Assembly (NCBI RefSeq): GCF_028682475.1
Contig: NZ_JANHLE010000041.1
Coordinates: 1 to 37,368, forward strand
DNA: 37,368 bases
Source of the DNA: Pseudomonas putida
GTDB lineage: Bacteria; Pseudomonadota; Gammaproteobacteria; Pseudomonadales; Pseudomonadaceae
Direction: 5' to 3'
Under the pieces are notes generated by a model. It was not told the DNA's origin. It ran no database searches and saw only the letters and a list, made by a program, of their open reading frames with translations. Below are positions 26,623 to 34,547 of the stretch, piece by piece. The translations under genes and the position numbers were made by a program. Every line of letters starts with the position of its first letter. Position 1 is the stretch's first letter.

Positions 26623-26928
26623 ATGACTATCGAGCGAGAGATTTTCTCGGCCCTCATCGCGCAGAACGCATTTCAAGGCGAAAAACCGAGCGTACAAAGC
26701 TACGCCCAGCTAGCCGTCGACAAGGGATTTAGAGCGCTTTCGTCAAGGCAACAGGCAGTGGTAAGCCCCTACCTGCAAAAAAAATGCGAGGGTATGAAAA
26801 AACCAAATGAAAAACATAACAACTGCCAAAATATTATAGGCGGTCGTGAATTGCTTACGGCTCTTGAGAAATCCGAGCATTACAAAGGGTGGCGCTGTGA
26901 GAGCTGCCGAAGTGCATCTGAAAAATAA
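26623..26928 (+). CDS. Orphan protein with four-cysteine cluster
   Basis: A 101-residue protein with AAAGGA about seven bases before its ATG. The N-terminal half is helical (REIFSALIAQNAF); the C-terminal half has Cys55, Cys68, Cys92 and Cys95 (CESC) plus His65, a likely zinc-binding arrangement. No family recognised. It is followed by about 250 bases without a gene. Confidence 0.6.
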   Translation: MTIEREIFSALIAQNAFQGEKPSVQSYAQLAVDKGFRALSSRQQAVVSPYLQKKCEGMKKPNEKHNNCQNIIGGRELLTALEKSEHYKGWRCESCRSASEK

Positions 26929-27182
26929 TAAATGGATCCAAAGAGAGCGATAACCTAAAAACCCACAAAAACAACCAGAAAAACCACTATTGCTCTCGCT
27001 ACTCCTGAACGTTATTGCAGCAGGCCACCACAGGCCTGCTCGCAGGCCGTTCTTTTCTTTAGGCCCTGATCTATAGCCCCCATCAAATCGCCGCTCACTC
27101 GTCACACACTTGAGCACTTCGAAAAATTTTTGCACGAGGCAGCCAAATCCGTCTGCGTGTCTAATTTTTTAAGGAGAAAACA

Positions 27183-27314
27183 GTGCCCATATATCAAATA
27201 GCACTGCTGGTTGTTTTCGCTGTCGCCACACTCTGGTGGGGCTACCGAATGGATAAGAAGAACCGTCAAAAAGAGTTGGCCGCAAAAAGACAAAGCGACA
27301 CCCGAGCCTCCTAG
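27183..27314 (+). CDS. 43-residue single-pass membrane protein
   Basis: A short gene with an excellent AAGGAG six bases before a GTG start. The peptide begins MPIYQIALLVVFAVATLWWG (one membrane helix) and continues with a strongly basic tail (YRMDKKNRQKELAAKRQ). The topology suggests an inner-membrane anchor with a cytoplasmic tail. It is preceded by CTAATTTTTT. No family recognised. The good ribosome site and clear protein character argue that it is real. Confidence 0.65.
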   Translation: MPIYQIALLVVFAVATLWWGYRMDKKNRQKELAAKRQSDTRAS

Positions 27315-27378
27315 GGTCGCTGGCAGACATCCCTGATATACGTCCGCGCCGCCCTCAAGGCTGCTTGGTCGGCGATGA

Positions 27379-27988
27379 GGTTTCTCTGTAAATCGAGAAC
27401 AGCTTGTCCAGTTTCTCGACGTGTTGGCGATCTTCTCCGGCTGTCGCGCACAGGCGGACGCAGACTCCGCGATGAACCGGCCGGGCGAGGAACGCGGCAA
27501 CAAGATCATCACCAGGCTATACGACCACCCGCACTGGCCCGGCCAGATCTATGCGGCTTTCTTCGAATTCGTATTTTTCACTGGTGTGCACCTGTCAGAG
27601 GGCCTTGCGTGCGCTCGAATTTGCCAAGGACCATGCCGAGCGAAGCAGGAAAGGAAAGGGGCGGGTTACGGAATCACCGTTCATTTTTCCGCCATCAAAG
27701 AATGCTGAGCTCGTCCAACAGACCTCAGACCTCCATCACCAATGGCGTCCGGTACTGAAAGAACTGAGGATTCGTTACCGCCCGCCATACAACTGTCGCC
27801 ACACCTATGCGACAATATGCTCAATGTCTGGCCTCAACCCCGCATTTATCTCCCAACAGCTCGGCCACAGCGTGCAAATGCTGCTGTCGACGTATGCGCG
27901 TTGGATTAACTCAAGCTCCGACTGGAGCGAGCTGGAAAAGCTGCAAATTGGTATCAAATCGGTATCAGCCGCAATGCCAGCGACGTAA
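27379..27988 (+). pseudogene. Decayed tyrosine recombinase (phage-type integrase)
   Basis: Two frames together spell part of an integrase. The first (27379 to about 27600) reads REQLVQFLDVLAIFS... and FFEFVFFTGVHLSEGLA, where the catalytic arginine of TGxRxSE is His. The second (about 27600 to 27988) reads ALEFAKDHAERS, YNCRHTYAT (the second Arg with His), LGHS and the catalytic tyrosine in STYARWIN. The middle part, which should hold the catalytic lysine strand, is missing and the frame changes at the junction. There is no proper start. It is non-functional. The end lies 20 bases before ybiT. Confidence 0.8.
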
Positions 27989-28008
27989 GCTATTGATAGG
28001 TAAGCCCT

Positions 28009-29595
28009 TTGATCTCCACCGCTAACATCACCATGCAGTTCGGCGCCAAGCCGTTGTTCGAGAACGTCTCGGTCAAGTTCAACAACGGCAACCGCTACGG
28101 CCTGATCGGCGCCAACGGCTGCGGCAAGTCGACCTTCATGAAAATCCTCGGCGACGACCTGGAGCCTTCCGCCGGCCAGGTCATGCTCGAGCCGAATGTG
28201 CGCCTGGGTAAACTGCGCCAGGATCAGTTCGCCTACGAAGAATTTACCGTGATCGACACCGTGATCATGGGCCACGAGGAGCTGTGGCGGGTCAAGGCCG
28301 AGCGCGACCGTATCTACTCGCTGCCGGAAATGACCGAAGAAGACGGCATGGCCGTTGCCGAACTGGAAACCGAGTTCGCCGAAATGGACGGTTACACCGC
28401 CGAATCCCGTGCCGGTGAATTGCTGCTGGGCCTGGGTATTCCACTGGAACAGCATTTCGGTCCGATGACCGAAGTGGCCCCGGGCTGGAAGCTGCGTGTG
28501 CTGCTGGCCCAGGCGCTGTTCTCCGATCCGGAAGTGCTGCTGCTCGACGAACCGACCAACCACCTGGACATCAACACCATCCGCTGGCTGGAAAGCATTC
28601 TCACGGCGCGTAACAGCACCATGATCATCATTTCCCACGACCGTCACTTCCTCAACAGCGTGTGCACCCACATGGCTGACCTGGACTACGGCGAGCTGCG
28701 TCTGTTCCCGGGCAACTACGACGAGTACATGACCGCTGCGACCCAGTCGCGCGAGCAACTGCTGTCGGACAACGCCAAGAAGAAAGCCCAGATCGCCGAG
28801 CTGCAGACCTTCGTCAGCCGCTTCTCGGCCAACGCCTCGAAAGCCAAGCAAGCGACCTCGCGGGCCAAGCAGATCGACAAGATCCAGCTGGCCGAAGTCA
28901 AGCCATCGAGCCGGGTCAGCCCGTTCATCCGCTTCGAGCAGACCAAAAAGCTGCACCGTCAGGCGGTGACCATCGAGAAGCTGTCCAAAGGCTTCGAAGG
29001 CAAGACCCTGTTCCAGAACTTCAGCTTTACCGTCGAAGCCGGCGAGCGCGTGGCGATCATCGGCCCTAACGGTATCGGTAAAACCACCCTGCTGCGCACC
29101 CTGGTCGGTGAGCTGAGCCCGGATGCCGGTGCGGTCAAGTGGACCGAAAGCGCTGAGCTGGGCTACTACGCCCAGGACCACGCTCACGACTTCGAAGAGG
29201 ACGTCAGCCTGTTCGACTGGATGGGTCAGTGGACCCAGGGCGAGCAGATGATCCGTGGCACCCTGGGGCGCATGCTGTTCTCCAACGACGAGATCCTCAA
29301 GTCGGTCAAGGTGATTTCCGGTGGTGAGCAAGGCCGTATGCTGTTCGGCAAGCTGATCCTGCAAAAGCCGAACGTGCTGATCATGGACGAACCGACCAAC
29401 CACCTGGACATGGAATCGATCGAGGCGCTGAACCTGGCGCTGGAGAACTACCCGGGTACGCTGGTCTTCGTCAGCCACGACCGTGAGTTCGTGTCGTCGC
29501 TGGCCACGCGCATCATCGAGCTGAGCCCGAGCGGTGTGGTGGACTTCAGCGGCACCTACGATGACTACCTGCGTAGTCAGGGTGTAGTGGTTTAA
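28009..29595 (+). CDS. ybiT: ABC-F ATPase YbiT
   Basis: A 528-residue soluble protein with two ABC ATPase domains and no membrane segments. ABC-F proteins bind the ribosome E site. Walker A motifs are GANGCGKST (34-42) and GPNGIGKTT; each domain has LLLDEPTNHLD-type Walker B (the second reads LIMDEPTNHLD), and the second has ISGGEQGR. The linker (ATQSREQLLSDNAKKKAQIAEL) and overall wording match E. coli YbiT. The start is TTG: only this start gives the family N terminus MISTANITMQF. A weak AGG precedes it. An integrase remnant ends just upstream, so its original promoter may have been displaced. Confidence 0.92.
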   Translation: MISTANITMQFGAKPLFENVSVKFNNGNRYGLIGANGCGKSTFMKILGDDLEPSAGQVMLEPNVRLGKLRQDQFAYEEFTVIDTVIMGHEELWRVKAERDRIYSLPEMTEEDGMAVAELETEFAEMDGYTAESRAGELLLGLGIPLEQHFGPMTEVAPGWKLRVLLAQALFSDPEVLLLDEPTNHLDINTIRWLESILTARNSTMIIISHDRHFLNSVCTHMADLDYGELRLFPGNYDEYMTAATQSREQLLSDNAKKKAQIAELQTFVSRFSANASKAKQATSRAKQIDKIQLAEVKPSSRVSPFIRFEQTKKLHRQAVTIEKLSKGFEGKTLFQNFSFTVEAGERVAIIGPNGIGKTTLLRTLVGELSPDAGAVKWTESAELGYYAQDHAHDFEEDVSLFDWMGQWTQGEQMIRGTLGRMLFSNDEILKSVKVISGGEQGRMLFGKLILQKPNVLIMDEPTNHLDMESIEALNLALENYPGTLVFVSHDREFVSSLATRIIELSPSGVVDFSGTYDDYLRSQGVVV

Positions 29596-29601
29596 AGCTA
29601 T

Positions 29602-29678
29602 CGCGGGGCAAGCCCGCTCCCACAGGTTGAACACTGTGGGAGCGGGCTTGCCCCGCGAAGCCTGGAAAATTCGTTAGC
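29602..29678. repeat. Inverted pair of REP elements (REPIN)
   Basis: Two REP units in opposite orientation begin 7 bases after the ybiT stop and can form a long hairpin that may end its transcript. Confidence 0.9.
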
Positions 29679-29746
29679 CTGCTTCCTTTTATCCTCGCCG
29701 CCAGCGATCATGGGCCCTCTCCCACCGCCCGCCAGCGAACGAGCAA

Positions 29747-30937
29747 ATGTCTGCGTCAACACCGGCTCCTGCCAGTACCCTCTCGATCACCCTGCAGATC
29801 CTTGCGATCGTCTTCTATACCTTTATTGCCTTCCTCTGCATCGGCCTGCCGATCGCGGTGTTGCCGGGTTATGTCCATGACCAGCTGAGCTTCAGCGCCG
29901 TCATCGCCGGTCTGACCATCGGTTTGCAGTACCTGGCCACTTTGCTCAGCCGCCCGTTTGCCGGACGTGTGACCGACAGTAAAGGCACCCGACAAGCCAT
30001 CATCTACGGCTTGCTCGGCATTGCCGTCAGCGGCGTGCTGACCTTCGCTTCGGCACTGGCGGTCAATGTACCCCTGCTGAGTCTCCTGGCCTTGCTCGCC
30101 GGGCGCCTGTTTCTGGGGATCGCCCAGGGCCTGATCGGTGTCGCGACCTTGAGCTGGGGCATCGGCGCGGTTGGCGCTGAACACACTGCCCGGGTGATTT
30201 CCTGGAATGGCATTGCCTCTTACGGCGCCATTGCCATCGGCGCGCCGCTGGGCGTGTTGCTGGTGGACCAGGTCAACTTTGCCACCCTCGGCCTGATGCT
30301 GACGCTGCTGGCTGCACTGGCTTTGCTGGTGATCCGCAACAAGCCGTCAATGCCGGTGGTGCGCGGCGAACGCCTGCCGTTCTGGGCCGCATTCGGCCGC
30401 GTCGCTCCCTGCGGCGTGGGCCTGACCCTGGCGTCAATCGGCTACGGTACGCTGACCACCTTTGTCACCCTGTTCTACCTGGAGCAAGGCTGGTACGGCG
30501 CGGCCTGGTGCCTGAGCGCCTTTGGCCTGTGCTTTATCCTGTCGCGGTTGTTGTTCGTCAATGCGGTCAATCGCTTCGGCGGCTATCAGGTAGCAATGGT
30601 CTGCATGAGCACCGAAGCCCTGGGCCTGACCTTGCTGTGGCTGGCGCCCAGCCCGTCGTTGGCACTGGTCGGAGCCGGGCTGACCGGCTTTGGGCTGTCG
30701 CTGGTATACCCGGCACTGGGCGTGGAAGCCATCAAGCAAGTGCCGGTGGCCAGCCGCGGTGCGGGCCTGGGTGCTTATGCAGTGTTCTTCGACCTGGCCC
30801 TGGCGATCGCCGGCCCACTGATGGGCGCGGTGGCCTTGCACCTGGGCTATGCCTGGATTTTCTGCATCGCCGCCCTGCTGTCGCTGGCCGGTGTCGGCCT
30901 GACGCTGGTGCTGTCACGGCGTGCCCGCCGTTACTGA
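29747..30937 (+). CDS. MFS transporter
   Basis: A 396-residue major facilitator with about twelve hydrophobic segments. The loop between helices 2 and 3 reads RPFAGRVTDSKGTRQAI, a variant of the family GxxxDRxGRR motif. The pattern (GLPIAVLPGYVHDQLSFSAVIAGL at the N terminus) is that of the YfcJ/YhhS-like arabinose-efflux group. Cargo unknown. The ribosome site is weak. Its end overlaps the convergent hydrolase gene by seven bases. Confidence 0.9.
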   Translation: MSASTPAPASTLSITLQILAIVFYTFIAFLCIGLPIAVLPGYVHDQLSFSAVIAGLTIGLQYLATLLSRPFAGRVTDSKGTRQAIIYGLLGIAVSGVLTFASALAVNVPLLSLLALLAGRLFLGIAQGLIGVATLSWGIGAVGAEHTARVISWNGIASYGAIAIGAPLGVLLVDQVNFATLGLMLTLLAALALLVIRNKPSMPVVRGERLPFWAAFGRVAPCGVGLTLASIGYGTLTTFVTLFYLEQGWYGAAWCLSAFGLCFILSRLLFVNAVNRFGGYQVAMVCMSTEALGLTLLWLAPSPSLALVGAGLTGFGLSLVYPALGVEAIKQVPVASRGAGLGAYAVFFDLALAIAGPLMGAVALHLGYAWIFCIAALLSLAGVGLTLVLSRRARRY

Positions 30938-31962
30938 TCGGCAGTGTTGAGGCCCACCCGGCCGGCTCGCTCCAGGGTGCGGCTGAAAAAGTGCGCGGCT
31001 TCAGCCTGCAATGACAAGTGAATCCCTTCACGGTCGACGCCGTCGGGGTCATCGCACAGCGCCGCCATGTGTTCACGCTGCTCCTCATCGCACGGCGCCA
31101 TGAAGACGAAATGCCCGGCCCCGGCCAACAACCGGTAGTTGGGTGTCACCGGAAGTTTGCGTGCCAGCGCCTGGGCGTTCTTGTCGATGGCCAGGAGCTG
31201 GTCTTTGTCGCCGCTGTAGATCAACGCAGGCACCTTCACCTGGGCCAGGGCATGACGGCCGAACATCAGGCTCAACGGCGCCATCAGCAGTAAGGCATGG
31301 ATACGCGGGTCGGCCTCGGCGCCAAGGTCAGCACGGTCGGCGATCAGCACTCCTTTGGTCTTGCAGGCATCAGCGTCCAGCGGCCGCTCCAGGCAATAGC
31401 GGCGCAGACGCTCAAGATCGGGTTGCGCACCGGACAGTATCAAGGCGGTTTCACCCCCCGCCGAGTAACCGATCATGCCCACCTGTTCGCCACTGACGTA
31501 GGGTGCCAGCAAGGGATCGGCAAGGCTTGCGGTGATCGCAGCACTGATTTGCAGCGGCCGCCCATACAGGTTGCTCAAGGTGCCCAGGCGACTGTGATCA
31601 TGGGCGTTGTCGCCCGGATGGGTGACCGCCACCACTACAAACCCGCGACGCGCCAGCGCACTGGCCAGGTCATGCAAGGCCAGCGGCGAACCGGTATTGC
31701 CATGCGACAACATCAACAATGGGTAGCGGCCAATGGCAATCGGCGCTCCTTCGTTGCCTTCAACCCGATAGCCGTCAATGCGGCTGATGCGCTCGGGGCC
31801 GCTGGAAGGATAGAACGCCAGTGCATGCATCGGGCGCCCATCCAGCGGGTCGGCGAAGACCAGATGGTGCAAGCCGACACTCCAGTGTTGCGCCGGCTCA
31901 GCCTGCGCCAGGCCTGCAATGCCAAGCCAGCACAGCATCCACAACACCGCGAATCTGCCCAT
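30931..31962 (-). CDS. Secreted alpha/beta hydrolase (PAF acetylhydrolase-like)
   Basis: A 343-residue enzyme with a signal peptide (residues 1-21, ending GLAQA). The alpha/beta hydrolase core shows the oxyanion segment LSHGNTGS (85-92), nucleophile Ser167 in GYSAGG, a probable acid in YSGDKDQ and the catalytic histidine in GAGHFVF. Four cysteines in the middle and end may form disulphides, in keeping with the periplasm. It would hydrolyse an ester or lipid; substrate unknown. Confidence 0.87.
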   Translation of the reverse strand: MGRFAVLWMLCWLGIAGLAQAEPAQHWSVGLHHLVFADPLDGRPMHALAFYPSSGPERISRIDGYRVEGNEGAPIAIGRYPLLMLSHGNTGSPLALHDLASALARRGFVVVAVTHPGDNAHDHSRLGTLSNLYGRPLQISAAITASLADPLLAPYVSGEQVGMIGYSAGGETALILSGAQPDLERLRRYCLERPLDADACKTKGVLIADRADLGAEADPRIHALLLMAPLSLMFGRHALAQVKVPALIYSGDKDQLLAIDKNAQALARKLPVTPNYRLLAGAGHFVFMAPCDEEQREHMAALCDDPDGVDREGIHLSLQAEAAHFFSRTLERAGRVGLNTADQ

Positions 31963-32103
31963 CTGCTTTCACCCTGCCCGGCGGGTCAACTGCCAGGTAC
32001 CGATCAAGCATAGAGTGAGGCATGACGGCGCGGATGAAAGCTCAATGAAAAAACCGACAGCAGACGCAGCCTGCTGTCGGTTTGGGTCACGCGCCGGTGC
32101 TGA

Positions 32104-32715
32104 TCAAGCAGCGACGAACAGCTCGTTGCTGATCTGTGCCTGGGCAGCGCTCAGGGCATTGGCGCGATGCTCTTCGCCAAAGGCCAGGCCGTGGGCACGG
32201 ACGATTTCCAGGTCGGTGACACCGATGAAGCCGAGGAACACCTTGAGGAAGTCTTCGTGACCCGCACCGGTCGGTTGACCCGCGTGCAAACCACCGGCAG
32301 TGGACACCAGGATGACCTTCTTGTCGCCGCACAGACCTTCGGGACCGGCTTCGGTATAGCGGAAGGTCTGGCCGGCTACCGCAACGCGGTCGATCCAGGC
32401 CTTGAGCTGGGTCGGAACGGTGAAGTTGTACATAGGCGCAGCGATCACCACCGCGTCGGCGGCCAGAAACTCCTGCAAGGTTTCGCTGCTCAGCTGGGCT
32501 TCATGTTGCTGTGCGGCGTCACGCAGTGCTTCCGGGGTTCCGGCGGCAACCAGGGTAGCGGCAGAGAAATGGCTGATGGCGTCGGCAGCCAGATCACGGT
32601 AGACCACTTCCAGGGACGGATCGGCGGCTTTCCAGGCATCGACCACGCTGCGGCTCAGCTGACGGGAGGCGGAATTGTCGCCCAGAATGCTCGAATCGAT
32701 ATGCAACAGTTTCAT
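32104..32715 (-). CDS. azoR: FMN-dependent NADH-azoreductase
   Basis: A 203-residue flavodoxin-like quinone/azo reductase. FMN-binding segments are the N-terminal HIDSSILGDNSASRQLS, PMYNFTVPTQLKAWIDRV and STAGGLH. It reduces azo dyes and quinones by two electrons with NADH. AGGAGAG precedes the ATG by several bases. It is divergent from a LysR gene, with a perfect dyad between them, so it is the likely target of that regulator. Confidence 0.93.
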   Translation of the reverse strand: MKLLHIDSSILGDNSASRQLSRSVVDAWKAADPSLEVVYRDLAADAISHFSAATLVAAGTPEALRDAAQQHEAQLSSETLQEFLAADAVVIAAPMYNFTVPTQLKAWIDRVAVAGQTFRYTEAGPEGLCGDKKVILVSTAGGLHAGQPTGAGHEDFLKVFLGFIGVTDLEIVRAHGLAFGEEHRANALSAAQAQISNELFVAA

Positions 32716-32784
32716 GGGACTCTCCTGATTGAAGACCGCATCTGGGCGATCACGATGGGGAGAATCCTACCGGGAAGGCGAATA

Positions 32785-32798
32785 GCTGATAAGTCAGC
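32785..32798. promoter_or_regulatory. Dyad GCTGA-N4-TCAGC in the azoR/lysR intergenic region
   Basis: Five-base arms around TAAG, about 70-83 bases before the azoR start on the minus strand. It is close to the larger dyad at 32813-32832 and may be a second binding site or a promoter-proximal activation site for the LysR regulator. Confidence 0.35.
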
Positions 32799-32812
32799 AA
32801 AAATGCGTTAGT

Positions 32813-32832
32813 TTGTCCTACTGACAGGACAA
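32813..32832. promoter_or_regulatory. Perfect dyad TTGTCCT-N6-AGGACAA, candidate LysR recognition site
   Basis: Seven-base perfect arms around ACTGAC, 98-117 bases before azoR and overlapping the ribosome-site region of the LysR gene. LysR-type regulators bind such interrupted palindromes upstream of the divergent target and repress their own gene. Its position touching the first possible start codons of the LysR gene is unusual. Confidence 0.6.
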
Positions 32833-32843
32833 TGGTGATTGCC

Positions 32844-33752
32844 ATGCAAGACCTCAACGACCTCTTCTACTTCGCCCGCGTGGTCGAAGCCGGTGGTTTT
32901 GCCGCCGCCGGACGCGTGCTCGGGATCCCCAAATCGCGGCTGTCGCGGCGTATCGCCGAACTTGAAGAACGCTTGGGCACTCGCCTGCTGCAGCGCACCA
33001 CGCGCCAGCTCAAGTTGACGGCGGTGGGCGAGCGCTACCTGCGTCATTGCCAGGCCATGCTGCTGGAAGCGGAAATGGCCGACGAGGCGGTTGCCAGCAT
33101 GACCAGCGAACCCCGAGGCCGCCTGCGGGTGTCGTGTCCGGTGGGTCTGGCGCACTCGCTGTTACCGCAGGTGATCAGCGAATTTCTCGAGCAGTACCCG
33201 CAGGTGCAACTGGACATGGTCCTGCTCAATCGCCGCGTCGACCTGATTACCGAAGGCATCGACGTGGCGTTGCGTGTGCGCGATCTGGGCGATGAAGACC
33301 CGGCCCTGGTCACCCGGCGCCTGCGCCAGGCGCAGATGTACCTGGTGGCAGCCCCGGCGTTTGCCGCTCTCCATGCCCCGCTCACCCCCGACGACCTCAG
33401 CGGCCTGCCGATGCTCGGTGCCGTGGACGCCGACCGCCTGGTCCACCTGCGCCTGATCGACGAGCGTGGCCATAAACATGAGCTGGCCATGGAAGCGCGC
33501 CTGGCCATTGACGACTTTCTCGTGCGCAAGGCGGCAGCGGTTGCCGGTCAGGGTTTCACCGCCCTGCCGATCATGCACTGTGAGGAGGAACTGGCCCGTG
33601 GCGAGCTGGTGCGGCTGCTGCCAGACTGGTCACTGCCTGGGGGCTATCTACAAGCGGTCTATCCTCATCGGCGCGGCCTGCTGCCGGCTGTGCGGGTGTG
33701 GATCGACCATCTGGTGGCGGCGTTTGCCGACTGTGGGGAGCGTTATGTCTAA
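32844..33752 (+). CDS. LysR-family transcriptional regulator
   Basis: A regulator of 302 residues from this start. The winged helix-turn-helix is in the first 60 residues (MQDLNDLFYFARVVEAGGF, GIPKSRLSRRIAELEERLG), followed by a periplasmic-binding-protein-like effector domain starting GRLRVSCPVGLAHSLL. The family N terminus supports the ATG at 32844. In-frame starts at 32832 and 32835 also exist, and an AGGA at 32826-32829 would suit the GTG at 32835, so the start is uncertain by four residues. It probably controls azoR. The stop overlaps the YjbR gene. Confidence 0.9.
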   Translation: MQDLNDLFYFARVVEAGGFAAAGRVLGIPKSRLSRRIAELEERLGTRLLQRTTRQLKLTAVGERYLRHCQAMLLEAEMADEAVASMTSEPRGRLRVSCPVGLAHSLLPQVISEFLEQYPQVQLDMVLLNRRVDLITEGIDVALRVRDLGDEDPALVTRRLRQAQMYLVAAPAFAALHAPLTPDDLSGLPMLGAVDADRLVHLRLIDERGHKHELAMEARLAIDDFLVRKAAAVAGQGFTALPIMHCEEELARGELVRLLPDWSLPGGYLQAVYPHRRGLLPAVRVWIDHLVAAFADCGERYV

Positions 33753-34104
33753 GGGCAAAATGAGCGAAGCGCAGGTGGTGGACTTTTGCCTGAGCCTGCC
33801 CGGTGCGCGGGAAGACTACAAATGGGGCGGCGTACGGGTGTTCTCGATCGCCGGCAACAAGATGTTCGCAGTACTGGATCTGGCCGGTGCCGGCTTGTCG
33901 TTCAAAGTCGACAGCGAGCTGTTCCTTGGCTACGCCGACCGCCCCGGCGTGCGCCCGGCGCCGTACCTGGCGCGGGCTCACTGGATCAGCATGACGCCAC
34001 CCTACCCGATGGGCCGCGACGAGCTCTGCGACCTGCTGCAGCGCTCCCATCAACTGGTGGTCAGGCGCCTGCCAAAGCGCCTGCAACCGGGCCTGCTTAT
34101 CTGA
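33745..34104 (+). CDS. MmcQ/YjbR family protein
   Basis: A 119-residue cytoplasmic protein of the YjbR/MmcQ family: CLSLPGAREDYKWGGVRVFSIAGNKMFAVLD and a double-wing-like C terminus with SYxMV-type region LLQRSHQLVVRRLPKRL. Such proteins are called DNA-binding from their fold, but their role is unknown. GGGGAG lies five bases before the ATG. It overlaps the LysR stop by eight bases, so the two are translationally coupled. Confidence 0.87.
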   Translation: MSKGKMSEAQVVDFCLSLPGAREDYKWGGVRVFSIAGNKMFAVLDLAGAGLSFKVDSELFLGYADRPGVRPAPYLARAHWISMTPPYPMGRDELCDLLQRSHQLVVRRLPKRLQPGLLI

Positions 34105-34543
34105 GCAGCGGCGCCAGGGCGCTGCCCAGCCAACGGCCACCGAGCAACAGGTGGTCGATCCAGAACAGCTGATGCAGGGCGACAATGGCCCAGAAGCTCA
34201 ACTGAAACGACAGCTTGCGGGTTTTATGCCGAAAGGCCTGTTGGGCCAGCAGTGCCCCGGGCCAGCCGCCGCACAACTCGCTGGCGTGCAGGACCTTTTC
34301 CGGGGTTCGCCAGCCCTGAGTGCGTGCCTGCTGCTTGTCACGCCAATACAGCGCAAAACTCACCAGACTGGCCAGCGGATAAGCCACCGCAGGCAGCCAG
34401 GACTGCCCACTGAGCAGCATCTGCAGCGCACCACCCAGCGGCAACAGGCACAGGGCAACGAAAACCAGCAGTTTGCTGCGCGGGTGCTGGACAGCGCCAT
34501 TGGCGGTACCGGCATGTCGCGCCGAGGGTTGTGAGCGGCTCAT
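34097..34543 (-). CDS. DUF1294 membrane protein
   Basis: A 148-residue protein with about three to four membrane segments. The core YWRDKQQARTQGWRTPEKVLHASELCGGWPGALLAQQAFRHKTRK is diagnostic of DUF1294. Many family members carry an N-terminal cold-shock domain; this one has only about 25 polar residues instead. The gene begins 4 bases after uppP and is probably cotranscribed with it. Its end overlaps the convergent YjbR gene by eight bases. Confidence 0.87.
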   Translation of the reverse strand: MSRSQPSARHAGTANGAVQHPRSKLLVFVALCLLPLGGALQMLLSGQSWLPAVAYPLASLVSFALYWRDKQQARTQGWRTPEKVLHASELCGGWPGALLAQQAFRHKTRKLSFQLSFWAIVALHQLFWIDHLLLGGRWLGSALAPLLR

Positions 34544-34547
34544 TGAC

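Noticed and set aside
27989..28008. tRNA gene as attachment site for the decayed integrase
   Set aside because: No tRNA-like sequence was found between 26 and 28 kb on either strand; the integrase borders ybiT instead.
27805..29634. Long minus-strand open frame of 609 codons
   Set aside because: It is fully antisense to ybiT and arises from codon bias in high-GC coding sequence. It resembles no protein family, while the plus strand matches an ABC-F ATPase from end to end.
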